64,000 nucleotides of DNA, taken from positions 242,877,183 to 242,941,182 of the forward strand of contig NC_071355.1 in the NCBI RefSeq assembly GCF_943734655.1, written 5' to 3'. Position numbers and translations under genes: made by a program. This stretch comes from Sabethes cyaneus (taxonomy: Eukaryota > Arthropoda > Insecta > Diptera > Culicidae). Shown piece by piece: positions 47,133-58,039 of this stretch; within the stretch, counting starts at the first letter, position 1, and each line of letters opens with the position of its first letter. The notes under the pieces were generated by a model. The model saw nothing but the letters and a program-made list of their open reading frames with translations, ran no database searches and had not been told where the DNA came from.

Positions 47133-48190
47133 CATGGGATTTTCACCTACAATGCTCAGCCAGAGCCAACAGAACGTTGGCGAGACGCACTCACTGATTT
47201 ATAAATCTGGTTCGTTCAACGAAGTAAAGCGCTACGGTGGGATCTCCATTCTTAGCTGTCTGCCAAAGATCTCTGAAAGTATGGTGAATGATTCTCTCTA
47301 CCAATCGGTCAAGTTCATAATTTCTGCAGAACAACACCGCTTCATGAAAAACCATTCGACCAATGCAAACTTGCTAAATTATGTATCGACTAATGTGGAT
47401 AAAATCGAAAAACGACAACTAATCGAGACCGTGTATGTTGACTTTGCCAAGGCTTTTGACAAGGTTCCACACACTCTGGTGGTTGAGAAGTTTAGAACAA
47501 TGGGTCTACCTGAGTGGTTGACACAATAAATCCTGTCGTAACTGACGGGGTGCAGCTTAACAGTGAGAGTTGGCAGGGCGTGCTCTACTCGGTTCCAGAT
47601 TCAGTCCGGTGTTCCTCAAGGCAGTGTCTTAGGACCTTTTCTGTTCGTTTTTTTCATCTTTGTGGAATTGAAATCCCCGAGACTATTATACGCTGGTAAC
47701 CTCAAATTTTACCGTGTAATCACAACACTAACAGACTGCTGGAGAAATCAATTATGGAGACTACAAGCTTAGGACGTAAAGGCGTAGTAAAGGGTTTGGG
47801 ATCCTCAGCAACAGCAAACCGAAGTTTGTGGAACATATCTCTGCCGTTACGGGTAAGGCATGCTAGGCTAGGCAATGCTAGGTTTTCTGAGAAGGAACAC
47901 TAAATTCTTTGTTGATGTTTATAGCCTTTAAACATTTTACTGCTCGTACGATTCAATACACCGTCACGAGTGATGTCCCAATCTGAATTTTTTCGCAGAT
48001 CGACTCACCGCATGGCTTACGGAAATAATACCTCCTGGAAGTTTTTTTTACGTGTTTCAACAGGGTTTATCATTTGTACCATTTTGGTTTGTCAAAAATG
48101 TGTTTAGACTAAGGATTAGCAATAATTAGTATTAAGTGACATGTTTGTGCGATGTTTTGTCATAACGAAGATTAATAAACAAATAAATTA
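47133..48190 (+). pseudogene. CR1/Jockey-like LINE, 3' half of ORF2 plus tail
   Basis: The + strand encodes KRYGGISILSCLPKISE (palm entry), AEQHRFMKNHSTNANLLNYV, ETVYVDFAKAFDKVPHTLV (motif A with catalytic aspartate), then a stop and frameshift near 47527. It continues with QSGVPQGSVLGPFLFVFF (motif B) and the motif C region degraded to LLYAGNLKFYRV (YADD to YAGN). The C-terminal region resumes around 47950-48060 (FNTPSRVMSQSEFFRRSTHR). The tail ends in TAATAAACAAATAAA near 48190. It is 5'-truncated, lacking the endonuclease. Confidence 0.8.
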
Positions 48191-48649
48191 TTCTGCTGGT
48201 TACGATCACTTCTAAAGACGGAAAATGCGCTCCCGAAAAGCTGTTGTGAGCAGGAATGGTAAATCAGTGCTTTTGATCAAATCGCTACACGCGCAGATCA
48301 CGATTCGTACAGATCATGACAAACAGTGAATCTTTAGCTTTGATCACAAAATTTTGTTCGTAGCAGTCGATCGCAGTGTTAACTCATATTGTTTGTAATG
48401 AGATTCACGCACTACACACAACTGATCGTCTATAACTGTTATATTTCGCAACGCAATCAATCAATGAACATGATCTGCCATGACGTTTGTCATAATCGTC
48501 ATCGACAGAATTGTTATAGGAATTGTTACACTTGCCTTGTCTGGAATGTCGGGAGCTAGTGCCAAAATCATTGCAGTTCGGTATGAAGTAATCTACACGA
48601 TAAAATTTTGACATTGGCTATGACTGGATGTACCATCCACCGTTCCCGT
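48191..48649. other. Intervening sequence, nothing recognised
   Basis: Contains several GATC and TGATC words but no defined repeat or gene. Confidence 0.35.
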
Positions 48650-49150
48650 CTATGATTCGCCATAGCTCTTTTCGGTCGATGGTATCATACGCAGCTTTGA
48701 AATCAACAATTAAATGATGCATGAGAATTCTATCTTCACGGCCTTTTTGGAGGATTTGCCGCAGTCTAAATATTTGATCCGTTGTTGGCCGTCCTGCAAC
48801 GAAGCCGGCTTGATAAATTCCTGTAAGTCTGTTCGCAATTGGTGATAGTCGGCGGAAAATAATTTTGGTAAGGACAGGCTACAAGGAGAACGGTGATCGC
48901 ACGATAGTTCTCACATTCCAACGGAATGTTGATCTTGTAGTTCTTGTAGATCGGGTAGATACCCCCATCTTTCCACTCCTTCGGTAGCTGTTTTGTATCC
49001 CAAATTCTAGCAATTAGCCGGTTTTCTGGTCCCAATTGAATAAGCACCACTCCAATGCCATCTTTCCCAGTCGAACTATTGCTTTTTAGCTGCATGCTGG
49101 CCTCCTATTGGGGTTGGCACCTATTCTCCATTTTTCGCACCGTCGAAATT
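48650..49150 (-). pseudogene. RTE-like reverse transcriptase fragment
   Basis: The - strand encodes LKSNSSTGKDGIGVVLIQLG, then IWDTKQLPKEWKDGGIYPIY, ENYRAITVL, and in another frame AGRPTTDQIFRLRQILQKGR, MHHLIVDFKAAYDTIDR (motif A) and ELWRIIDGNG. It is the same type as 1595-3165 but a different, shorter copy. A frameshift lies near 48870, and it is truncated before motifs B and C. Confidence 0.8.
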
Positions 49151-49559
49151 GCTTTCCCCACCACCGCTTGGGCGCCATTTAGTGTTTTGTTTGCATCCGA
49201 CCAAACAATATACTGTTATGGAAGAATAAATATTGTCACTATCATATCAAACATCCTGTTCATTAGTGCTAAAGTTTAAATTTGTAGAAATGGTTAATTC
49301 GGCAAAATGACATTCGATATCACTTTTTAACTCTACCAGTCTTGTACAACCCACAAACTCAGTCCAGAGTCCAGAGCAATATCGTTTTAAATCATTTTTA
49401 TCAGAATTCTACAAGTTAAATAATGCACCGCTTAACTAATTCTCTTTATAAACAAAAGTGAAGCAAATTCCGCTTTTCAATACAGCAAGCAGACAAGTAA
49501 CCACATATTCTAAATCATGCCCTAAAAGATTGATTATTCACCAGTCATAAATGTTTGAA
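49151..49559. other. AT-rich sequence, nothing recognised
   Basis: No gene or repeat could be supported. Confidence 0.4.
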
Positions 49560-52095
49560 CTTGTCAAACTAGTCCCGGAGATCGATTATTATCTGCAAAC
49601 AGAAATACCCGAGCTGCGCCCATAGCCTTTGGCCATAACTTGTACCGAAGCTAAACCAACACAACCAACTATTCTCTACCGCATTTCTGTAATAAACAAT
49701 ATAATACGTATCAGCATAAGCCAATACCCTAGCTACTGAATAGAGAACATCGCCGAGCATCGCCGTCCTGACTTGCAGCAACATGATGAATGTATTTATT
49801 TGCACATATCCAGCGGATATCTTCTTCAAGCGGATCAATCGGTTGTTCTACCGTTTCTGCTGTCTACCGGAACATTGTGCAGTTGACAGATGAAAATCCC
49901 AATCCTCGCATCTCGCAGCGAACATTCCTGACCGGTGAGCTGAGCCTGATGCCACTCGCTCCGGGCGGCTCCGGGCGGAACATGGCAGCGAACATGTAGC
50001 AATTGCAGCCACTCCGTCATGTTTATCAGCGTGTCTGCCACAAGGGAGTAAGTTGTTCTCTTCTCTATCTGAAGAAGCGAGATATTTCATAACAACTGCT
50101 AATTAATTTGATGAAATCTCTTGAAAAATATCTTCAAATCTCGTTTTCGTTTCAGCCGTTCACTTTTCCGCTGCCCATAACGAGATGTTATTTATACCGA
50201 GGGCCGACCCGACGTCGAAAGTCCTCTTGACTCTCTCGCATACAGTCCACACAGTAGATTCGCGGGCCAAGTTCGGTTGCAGTGCACCGCACCGGTTCGC
50301 TACTTTTGTCGTTCTCAACCGGTGCAAAGTTTTGCTTCCCCACTGATCGTAATTAATTTTTATTAATAATTTGCGATTCGTGGTTTGCATTATATTTAAA
50401 AAAAAGGCGAATCAAACCCGAAACGAAAGTCACATTCGCACCGTTCGGTGGATTGCAGTTGAGATGCTTTTTTTTTGTGCCTTCGCTAATAAAAATAATT
50501 TTTAAAACTCCCGATAAGATCAAGTGCCGTTCTTTTTGCTCTCCGGCAAGTAATGCATACAATCATTTCGAATGAAAGAGCGGTTTTCGGTCTTACCCCT
50601 GCCTGTGCGCGCGTTAGCTTGTTTACCTCGCTCGGATCAAAATGTTAAGTTTGAGATCACTTCTTAAAAATCTACGCTCCACTTGCTTTCGTTTCGCTCC
50701 AATCAAACTTTCCGAGCTGCTTGGGAAATTCCGTCAGCATTTCGGGGCTGGAAAGAATCGGATCGAATTTCCTGCTTGTTCAGCTCTCGGACTAGCGAAG
50801 AACCGGTGCATACGACAATAACAATAATAATAATAACGATAATAATAATAATAACAATAATGATTACCGGGATGACGACGTTCGGAGGTGCAACCTCCGC
50901 ACAGTAATCACACCGGCATCGGGATCGGCATCGCAACGCACTGTGGGCTGAACGTTTGTCAACCTTAAACCAACATCGAGACGTCCTTAGGTTTTCCTCC
51001 AGCATCCAACCCACAGTGCACGATCCATCCAATCGGCCAGCTGTAGCCATGTTGGTTATGATCAATCTGTCCCTCTGGCTCTGGATCTCGGTGGAGCGTA
51101 GGATTGCACAGGCAAAAACCAGCCGGTAGTACCTTCAAGTGTTTTCAAAACTTCTTTATCACATCATTTACCCACCGGGGGTGATGGCGGAATGCGACTT
51201 GCATCGCTTTTTTCACCAAGCTCCTGCGTGCGTGCTTTGTCCTCTTCCCTTGTTCTGTCCGTGCAGATCGACGCTCATACCAGCGTCAATCGAGTGTTTA
51301 CAAAGTAAGATATCAAATTACAAATATTAAATTAATCTACGGTGACAAATTACCGCAGATAGTGATACTTCATCTGGCTGAAATTGGCGAGAGGAGGTTT
51401 TCGACAAAACTTGATCGGCCCCCAAGATGCGCACATTCGAAAAAGAAGGAACACAGAGGAGGGGTTTAAGCCACCCGGATTGACACTATCAGCAACACTC
51501 AATCATCGTTTGTTGGTTTGCTTCATTGGCGAATTTCTTCTTTCTTCGGTGCAAGAACAACCCAGACCCGGGACTTTGGCGTCGTCTTCGTCGTCGTCGT
51601 TCTCATCATCGAGTAAAACGCTGTGTATGTCGAAGAGTTCAACAACCCGTCATGTTTTGCATCTCGTTGTACAACAAACAGTCCGTGGCACTTCGACCGC
51701 GAGAGGGTCCAAATCTGTCTGCGCGTTTCATTCAGCCGGTCGCGTTGGATTGATCGGATTGGGTTCTGCCTGCCTGCGATCCTTGAGTACGAGAAATCGA
51801 ACTGAGGGGAAAAAAAGAACGGCCGGATTGAAAAGGCATATGCGCATAAGTGCTAAGTCAACAAAATGATTGGGCCGCTTGCTTGCTGACCCACACGTTG
51901 ATGAGTGGGCTTCTCACAGTCGATCAATCTTTGTGACCTCCAGTCCAGTGGATGGACGGACGATGGACGATGATCGAACAACAATGGTGTTGACGAATCG
52001 TGTGACGTCAACTGGTAACAACTGTACTCATCACACGATTCCTTTTTCTTTTGATGCACATTCGAAATGTTAAAGTTAAAAAAAGGATGAATAAC
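49560..52095. other. GC-richer unique island with a candidate small exon
   Basis: An AAT/AAC microsatellite lies at about 50815-50862. An acceptor-like TCGTTTTCGTTTCAG ends at 50156. A TATA-like TTATTTATACC near 50188 is followed by no clear initiator. The - strand frame at 49569-49838 contains LGDVLYSVARVLAYADT, reminiscent of a collapsed LINE QGDVL...LAYADD, but the evidence is thin. The strongest feature is the 38-nt candidate exon at 51267-51304. Confidence 0.35.
51267..51304 (+). other. Candidate 38-nt internal exon
   Basis: A long pyrimidine tract (51236-51260, CTTTGTCCTCTTCCCTTGTT then CTGTCC) ends in GTGCAG (AG at 51265-51266). Thirty-eight bases later AAA is followed by GTAAGA (51305-51310), a strong donor. 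All three frames are open through the interval, so phase cannot be set. The short encoded peptides are not recognised. It lies on the same strand as the recursive splice site at 16539/16540. Confidence 0.3.
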
Positions 52096-52388
52096 TTTCT
52101 CACCAGGTTAGAACTGTGCTTGAGAAAAATTCTTAGTTTTATCAACTATGTTTCTATCACCGCAGAAAATGTTATAATTTTGTTTCAAAATTATGAAAGC
52201 AACAAAATTAACCAAATTTTAGTTCAAATGTAAGTTTAACGGACTGGCTTCACTTGCTAGTTTTGATGAAATATTGGAATTAATTTCAAAGTCTACTGTT
52301 TTTTAACATACTAAAGTTTTTTTGTACACGAATGAACTCTGCTTTATTCTATCTAGATGTGTTATCATTCTTTATCGCGTTTGTTTCA

Positions 52389-53682
52389 TACCCAGCTAGC
52401 CCCAACTCGTATATCAATGTACGAAAATTATCATAAATATCTCCTAACAAACTCGAAATTGTAACTAAAGCTGGATATAGTGGGACCAAGCTGATTTTCT
52501 ATCGTATATAATGATAATAATGATAATTTTCAGCACAAAATCGTATAGTAGTACGGAGCGACTCGCGGTTAATCGGATATTATCGTCTATAAATAGGGGA
52601 GTGTCGTCCTGGTTGGGCTACGTTTTGGAATTCGCCCATAACTTTTGTTTCAAAAGGAGTTTTGGAAATGTAAATACATCGTTGCAAAGGTCTAAGAATA
52701 AGGTGCATGTCCGGAAAGTTTTGAACTGATTGCTTGAAAAATAAAAAAAGTTATAGGCATTTACGTGAAGACCAAAAATTTTGTCATAGTCGGGCCATGT
52801 TGTGGAGGTTGGGCCACCGCAGAAAATCTAAGACATACTTATTGAAATTCTATATAAGACATGAAAAGAGTGAAATCCGTGAACAACGACTCACTTAGGT
52901 ACAAATACCTTATTTTTAATTGCATTTTTACGAAATTTTGGCGATCTTGTTAAATCAATGTTGCTACAATCGCATTTTCCGAAGTGTACAACTACAATGA
53001 AAAACACAACAAAAATCTAGGTAATTATCGTATTAATTTTGCTTTATTTCATCACATTTTACGTGACTGCCATTCTCTAGCGATTATTGCGCTTCTGCGC
53101 TTAAAATTATGGTGGCCCAACCATGACTACTCAAGTGGCCCGACCTTTACAAATTGCGCTTTTCTATAGTATTTCACCTTAGCCTTCCCAAACACCTTAC
53201 TGGGGCGGATTTTTCTATAGTCTTCGTGTGCAACACAACATACTTCATACATTTTCAAAATTTATCTCGATAATTGCATTTCATGAATCATTTCATGAAG
53301 AAAAGTTCATTGCGCCTGGAAAACTTTTTTGTAAGATTTAGTCACTGAATTCAGTACGGGTGTTTTGCATACTTGATTGAAACTCACAATATTGCGAAAC
53401 GTTAGCTATCACAGTAAGAAGTTTTACAATGGTTGTATCATAGATATCATGAGTTAATAAAACTGTAAAATCGTGATGGCCTGACCATAACAGTGGCCCG
53501 ACGATAACGGCAATACCCTACTTATATAGTCGTAACGCTCAAAATTATTCGTAATCACGTATCGCCTCCAAAATAGTGCGGATATGCCAATTTTGCGCAT
53601 CAAATACGATTTATTACTATGTATATCTGTACGTAATGCTGAATTATACGTTTTTTATACATATGAAAATGCTAGCTGGGTA
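52389..53682. mobile_element. Outer MITE with CCCAGCTAGC ends
   Basis: CCCAGCTAGC at 52391-52400 and its exact complement GCTAGCTGGG at 53671-53680 are each bordered by TA, consistent with a TA-target MITE. The internal flanks are AT-rich with ATAC/GTAT words. It contains a second complete MITE (52596-53518). Without the insert it would be about 370 bp. Confidence 0.6.
52596..53518. mobile_element. Inner MITE with TGGCCCGACC word repeats
   Basis: A 923-bp element between two TA dinucleotides (52594-52595 and 53519-53520). The ends GGGGAGTGTCGTCCTGGTTG and, reverse-complemented, GGGTATTGCCGTTATCGTCG are imperfect terminal repeats, each followed by a GGGC-AC word. The word GGTTGGGCCACC or its complement recurs at about 52787-52820, 53111-53145 and 53474-53503. 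Overall architecture and the first 13 bases (GGGGAGWGWCGTC) parallel the MITE at 43147-44041. Confidence 0.65.
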
Positions 53683-53739
53683 GGTATTGTTAATTTAAAT
53701 TTGTAGGAAATCAATATTTTTTTTATGTATACTTGTTGC

Positions 53740-54560
53740 CTTTTGCTATCGTTTTTTTGTATTTTGTTTTGTTGCTTTTATTGTTGTTGCTCCAACGTCT
53801 TTTAGGTTATTTTTATTCTATTTGATATCTGGCTGTCTGGAGTCTTTGGATCACCTTTTTGTCTGTTTTCAGCGAATTGTTATCATTTTTATCGCCTTAT
53901 TGGTTTGATGACGTCGTTGTTCTGTCATCTTTTTATCGTCTCTTCGTCGTCTTTCCTGAATTCACTTCGTCCTTTTTATATTAACATTTTTAGCATTTGT
54001 TTGACGCATTTTTTCCATCTTTTCGTTATCTTTTTGCCGCCTTTAGATCGTCTTTTTGTCCTCTATTTGCTGTCTTTTCGCCGTTCTTTCGTCGTCTTTA
54101 CCCCATTTTTTTATGATTGTCTTTCCGACGCATTACCGCAGTCTTTCTATCATCTCTTTGTCGTATTTTCTTTGTATTCAACATTGCCATCTCTCTGTCA
54201 TATTTAGGTCGTCTTTTTATGATTTGTCATTGTTTTCTGAGGCTGTTTCGCCGCGTTTATTCGTTGTTTTTTCCTTGTTATTTTTTTGCAATTGACTTTT
54301 CTTTTTGCCGATTTTCAAACCTGTTTTTGGGCTTTTTGGTCGCTGCTTTGACAGCTTTTGGTTGTCTTTTCACTGATATTTTTATGTTAGTTTTGACATC
54401 TTTTTGTAAACTTTTCATCTTATTTTCATCACCTTTCGTCCGTTTTTCCGTCATTTTTCTCCACATTTTAATTGCTTGTACGCTTTTGCTTCGGTGTTTT
54501 TTCTTCGTATTTTAGTTATCTTTTTATTGCCGTTTTGTTAATTCTTAAATGTTTAACAGT
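53740..54560 (+). repeat. Degenerate T-rich satellite (TCGTCTTTTTGTC type)
   Basis: Loose repetition of CGTCTTTTT, GTCTTTTTGCC and related words. The hydrophobic frames (53905-54207, 54117-54515) are by-products of T-rich text. Confidence 0.7.
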
Positions 54561-55094
54561 TTTCAATTGCAAATTAATTCAAATAAGAGAAGGATTGGAG
54601 CTACTAGGCTATAAAGATCAATCTGTCAATCGGATAACAGTAGTAAAGGATTTTCAAGTTCTATCGCACTACAAAAATCATATTAGCAACTGTCAAAATG
54701 TGCGAAGACTTAGAAATGCAAAAAATTGAGAAATTTACGGTTTCGTCACTAAAAGAGAATGACATTAGCTGGGGCCTGGGGCTCGTATGTGTTGGGTTTA
54801 GAGGAGAGTAAAAAGTGGAGCAAAGGATTCGGTAGTTTGGAATTTGATGTTGTTGATATTATTCCTACTGTAAACAGCTTCAGCGGCCACCCGCCGTAGT
54901 ACATAGTGCTGCGTTCGGATTTCATGTGTGTTTTCGAGTTCATTCGTCAAGGTAATGGTCTTTCGTGGCGTGGAAAATATTCAAAAGATGACCTAAACTG
55001 GACGGATACGATGTTGGATACGAGGGCATGTTGCAAGAATGTTGGACAACTATACTGCAAAGATGGTTTTTGTTTCAAATTCGGTAGGAACTAG
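54561..55094. other. Intervening sequence, nothing recognised
   Basis: No supportable gene. It may contain decayed 5' parts of the LINE tail that follows. Confidence 0.35.
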
Positions 55095-55255
55095 ATGACC
55101 GGGAACTCAGCGGGCAAAATGGTTAGACCAGGTGGATCGAGGTCTGGCGAAGAGTACATGGTGTCCAAGCAATTGGAAACCAGTAGCCCACAACGGAATG
55201 AACTAGAGAAATTTTCTCGTCAAGCTGTGTCTTATGACGGCGCCCATTAAATGAG
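55095..55255 (+). pseudogene. LINE ORF2 C-terminal tail
   Basis: In mixed frames the + strand encodes QRAKWLDQVDRGLAKS and, after a shift, NELEKFSRQAVSYDGAH followed by TAA. This is the C-terminal end of an insect non-LTR ORF2, with the KWLDQVD helix as landmark. Only about 50 codons remain. Confidence 0.5.
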
Positions 55256-55372
55256 CGGCATAAATGCAAACGGTAAAACTGTATTATAGATAATAATTAA
55301 CTCTACAGTTGCCCTATACACCACTTTCTCGAATACTGTTTCTCTGTGACGCTGTAGTGAAAAGAGCATATA

Positions 55373-56341
55373 GGGTACGGGTGGGTATTTCCAGCCCATT
55401 AAGCGGTAGCCTGAACAATATTCAGGAACTACGTTAAAACTATATTTATTCGATACAAGATTTTTATACCAGTTGGTAGAATAATATTTACTGAATATCA
55501 GCGTGTATTTTGGTCTTAATGAAACGCTACTGAATTTGAGTTATAGTCACAAGAAATGATGAAGTCGCTGCGACTAAATTGAGCCCATTTTCTATAGTGG
55601 TGTGTTTTTTAAATCCGACAGGCCGAAATAGCTAGCACAGCAAATAAATGCTTTTCAAAAACAGATCAAAAGAGACAAGAAAAGAGCAACCGATAAATAA
55701 CTTCTCGCTATTGCCTACATTCCGGGCTCATTGAAGATAATTAGTTTTGCAGTGACAACAGCTTGCTGCTGGCGCTAGTGTATCACTGAATCGGTCATAT
55801 ACACTAGCGCCAGTTCTAGTTCACTCAAATACCAGATATGTCAGCACATATATTGGTAGTAGTGCAAGTAACGCACCATACGCTGGAATTAAAAACAAAA
55901 TGCTGCTAACGGCTAGTGAATGAAAATTGATTTATATTTTCATATCAGAGGGGAATTTTTGTGTTCTTCCGTGATAAAAAGAAGTAGCATTGTTCTGTGA
56001 TAGCATATTCACAGCTGTTTAGTTTCTAGAATAAGTAAACGTGATCATAATTGTGTGTTTTCCAAACCATCATCGAGAGCGGATACGCGTAAGCGATTGC
56101 TGCTAGTTTTTTCAGCCTGGTTACGTGCTAGAGGAAAAACAGTGGTTTTGATGTTTATTGAATAAAATTAAGCAAACTACTTACATTTTTATGAAAATAG
56201 TTATAACATATTAAAGCCTATGAGTGTTACATTCGTTTCAGTATTGTTATATAGCGGCAAAGTTTTTATTTGGGAAAGTGTAGCCAAAAAAGGTAATGTA
56301 TGCTGAAATTAGTAGCGTGATGGGAATACCCTCCCGTACCC
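55373..56341. mobile_element. MITE with GGGTACGGG ends, TA target site
   Basis: A 969-bp element bordered by TA at 55371-55372 and 56342-56343. The left end GGGTACGGGTGGGTATTTCC and the reverse complement of the right end (GGGTACGGGAGGGTATTCCC) agree at all but two of 20 positions. The word GAGCCCATT and relatives recur inside (about 55580, 55725). A 15-bp perfect hairpin lies at 55769-55813. No transposase ORF is present. Confidence 0.75.
55769..55813. repeat. Perfect 15-bp stem hairpin inside the MITE
   Basis: CTGGCGCTAGTGTAT (55769-55783) pairs exactly with 55799-55813 around a 15-base loop. The stem keeps perfect complementarity although the surrounding element is diverged. Confidence 0.9.
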
Positions 56342-56723
56342 TACTGAACAAAAAAGCAACGCGTCCCACACCCGGAGTTTAAATATATAAATTTATACTT
56401 TTTCGGCTCAATAAAGTTAAAAATATCCCCCAACCCCCATTTTTGACTATTCCACTGAAAAACTTGAAATTGAAAATTGATAGCACAGCAACACTCACCG
56501 TCCTAGAACATTTTTCTTCTACAGCAATTGCCTAAAGGCTTTAATTTTATTCAAAACTTGGGTTTCGAACAATTTTAAACTCGTACTATTGTCGTAGGAT
56601 TACGTCTAGGTTTGGATCATTAATAACTTAGTAATTTCCTGATAGATTATCAATAGTTTTGCACCAATCGGTCAGAACTTTATTTACGAATTGATTTGAA
56701 TGAAAAATCAACTGTAAAATTTA

Positions 56724-56823
56724 GGGGGCAGTCCCGGCATAGTGGTTAACATTCACGCCTCTCACGCCGAGGATCCGGGATGATCCAAGCTGTTAAAGTG
56801 ACTATAATCTTACAAAAAAAAAA
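56724..56823 (+). mobile_element. tRNA-derived SINE head with A-rich tail
   Basis: GGCATAGTGGTTAACATTCA is a tRNA-like A-box region. It is followed by ACGCCTCTCACGCCGAGGAT, the anticodon-arm-like part, and a decayed B box (GATCCGGGATGATCC). The element ends in AAAGTGACTATAATCT and a run of A (56813-56823). The B box is mutated, so transcription by RNA polymerase III is doubtful. Confidence 0.5.
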
Positions 56824-57405
56824 CTGTTAAATAGTCATGATTGTTAATACGTGAGAAGCCATAAATGCTTCGCACCTGTTCTTCGCGTTTCTTAGCTTCC
56901 CATGCAGAGATGACACATCGATACAACGACTGGCTACTGTGAATTAAGTGCTAGTACTAACATCAGTATTAATATAGTTTACTATTTCCACAAATGTTAG
57001 TTCAGTCTTATTGATAGTGTTAGAAAACATACAAAAATGACGTGTTGCTTGTCAATGCTCGCGTTACCGAAGCAGGCTGGTTAGTGTTTTATAGCCCTAC
57101 AAGCCCTATGTTTTATACGTTTATAGAACAAGCGAATAATTAGGCCAAGTTGTCAAGCTGTCAAGCAGCAACGAATTAATTGGCAATAAGCTTTTAGTGA
57201 AGGGTAATAAAACTACAAACTACAATCCAATCAATGTCTGCGCTCCGACAAATGGTAAATCCGATGATCTGAAATTAAGTAAAAAGAAAACTATTCCAAT
57301 TACATTCTAGCATCTACATTTATTCGCGAGAGCAATTATCCCCTCCAGTAATATTCTCGGTTTTGTGTCGTCGAAATTATCATGCCTTTTCCAACCGTAA
57401 AGGCC
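56824..57405. other. AT-rich sequence, nothing recognised
   Basis: No gene or repeat could be supported. Confidence 0.35.
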
Positions 57406-57523
57406 CGCACAAAATTGGTACGTTATGGTAGCGGTTGCGTAAATCTGACAGATAATCTGTCAGATTGTATGGGAGAACTGACAAATTGCCGCAACCGCTG
57501 TCATACCGTACCAATTCTGCGCG
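57406..57523. mobile_element. 118-bp hairpin element
   Basis: The ends AATTGGTACG...AGCGGTTGCG (57411-57438) and their complement (57489-57519) give about 34-bp imperfect terminal inverted repeats, with only about five mismatches. The middle holds a second palindrome, TCTGACAGATAATCTGTCAGA (axis near 57465; the central base is unpaired). It looks like a tiny fold-back MITE. No clear target duplication was defined. Confidence 0.65.
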
Positions 57524-58039
57524 TACCAGTTCATAGATTTACGCCAAAAAATTGCCTTTAGAAAAACGAACAATTGAGTAATTCTCGCTGAAACGGGGCC
57601 ACTACTGACACGAGGTCTTCAAATATTGGAAGTTTTGCGCTTAATTGGTTGAAAATAGTTAAAAAATAAAAATTACACTTTTGATACCTCGAAATAGTGG
57701 ACCCCTCGTTCGCCAAGGGGCCTAACAGGTTAAAAAAAATTAAATTTTGAGCAAACCTTGAGATCTATATCATGTGATATTTCATAAATTTGCCATGAAA
57801 CAACTAACAAATGGCCCGGTTCTGTAAAGAAGAAGAACAGGGTTTTCAAATGGAGTAAACATATTTTTGACGGCCATCTTGGATTTGGTTGCCATATTTG
57901 ATTTTATCCAAAAATCGCAGTTTTCACCACTAGCATATTTTTAACATTTTTCTGTAATCAGCACCATGCGCGGGGCTCTGCGCGACCGCACGGGTTTGCT
58001 GTCCTAAACGCCGGCTCTGCCTGTAAGGGGCAATGATAG
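57524..58039. other. AT-rich sequence, nothing recognised
   Basis: No gene or repeat could be supported. Confidence 0.35.

Noticed and set aside
49569..49838. - strand frame with LGDVLYSVARVLAYADT resembling collapsed LINE motifs
   Set aside because: Similarity is confined to a few residues and no neighbouring reverse transcriptase motifs occur.
51384..51869. 161-codon frame with a serine run
   Set aside because: The serine run is produced by a TCG/TCA-rich simple stretch and overlapping frames are also open; no domain seen.
56735..56790. tRNA gene
   Set aside because: The A-box region is tRNA-like but the B box and acceptor stem are broken; better explained as a SINE head.
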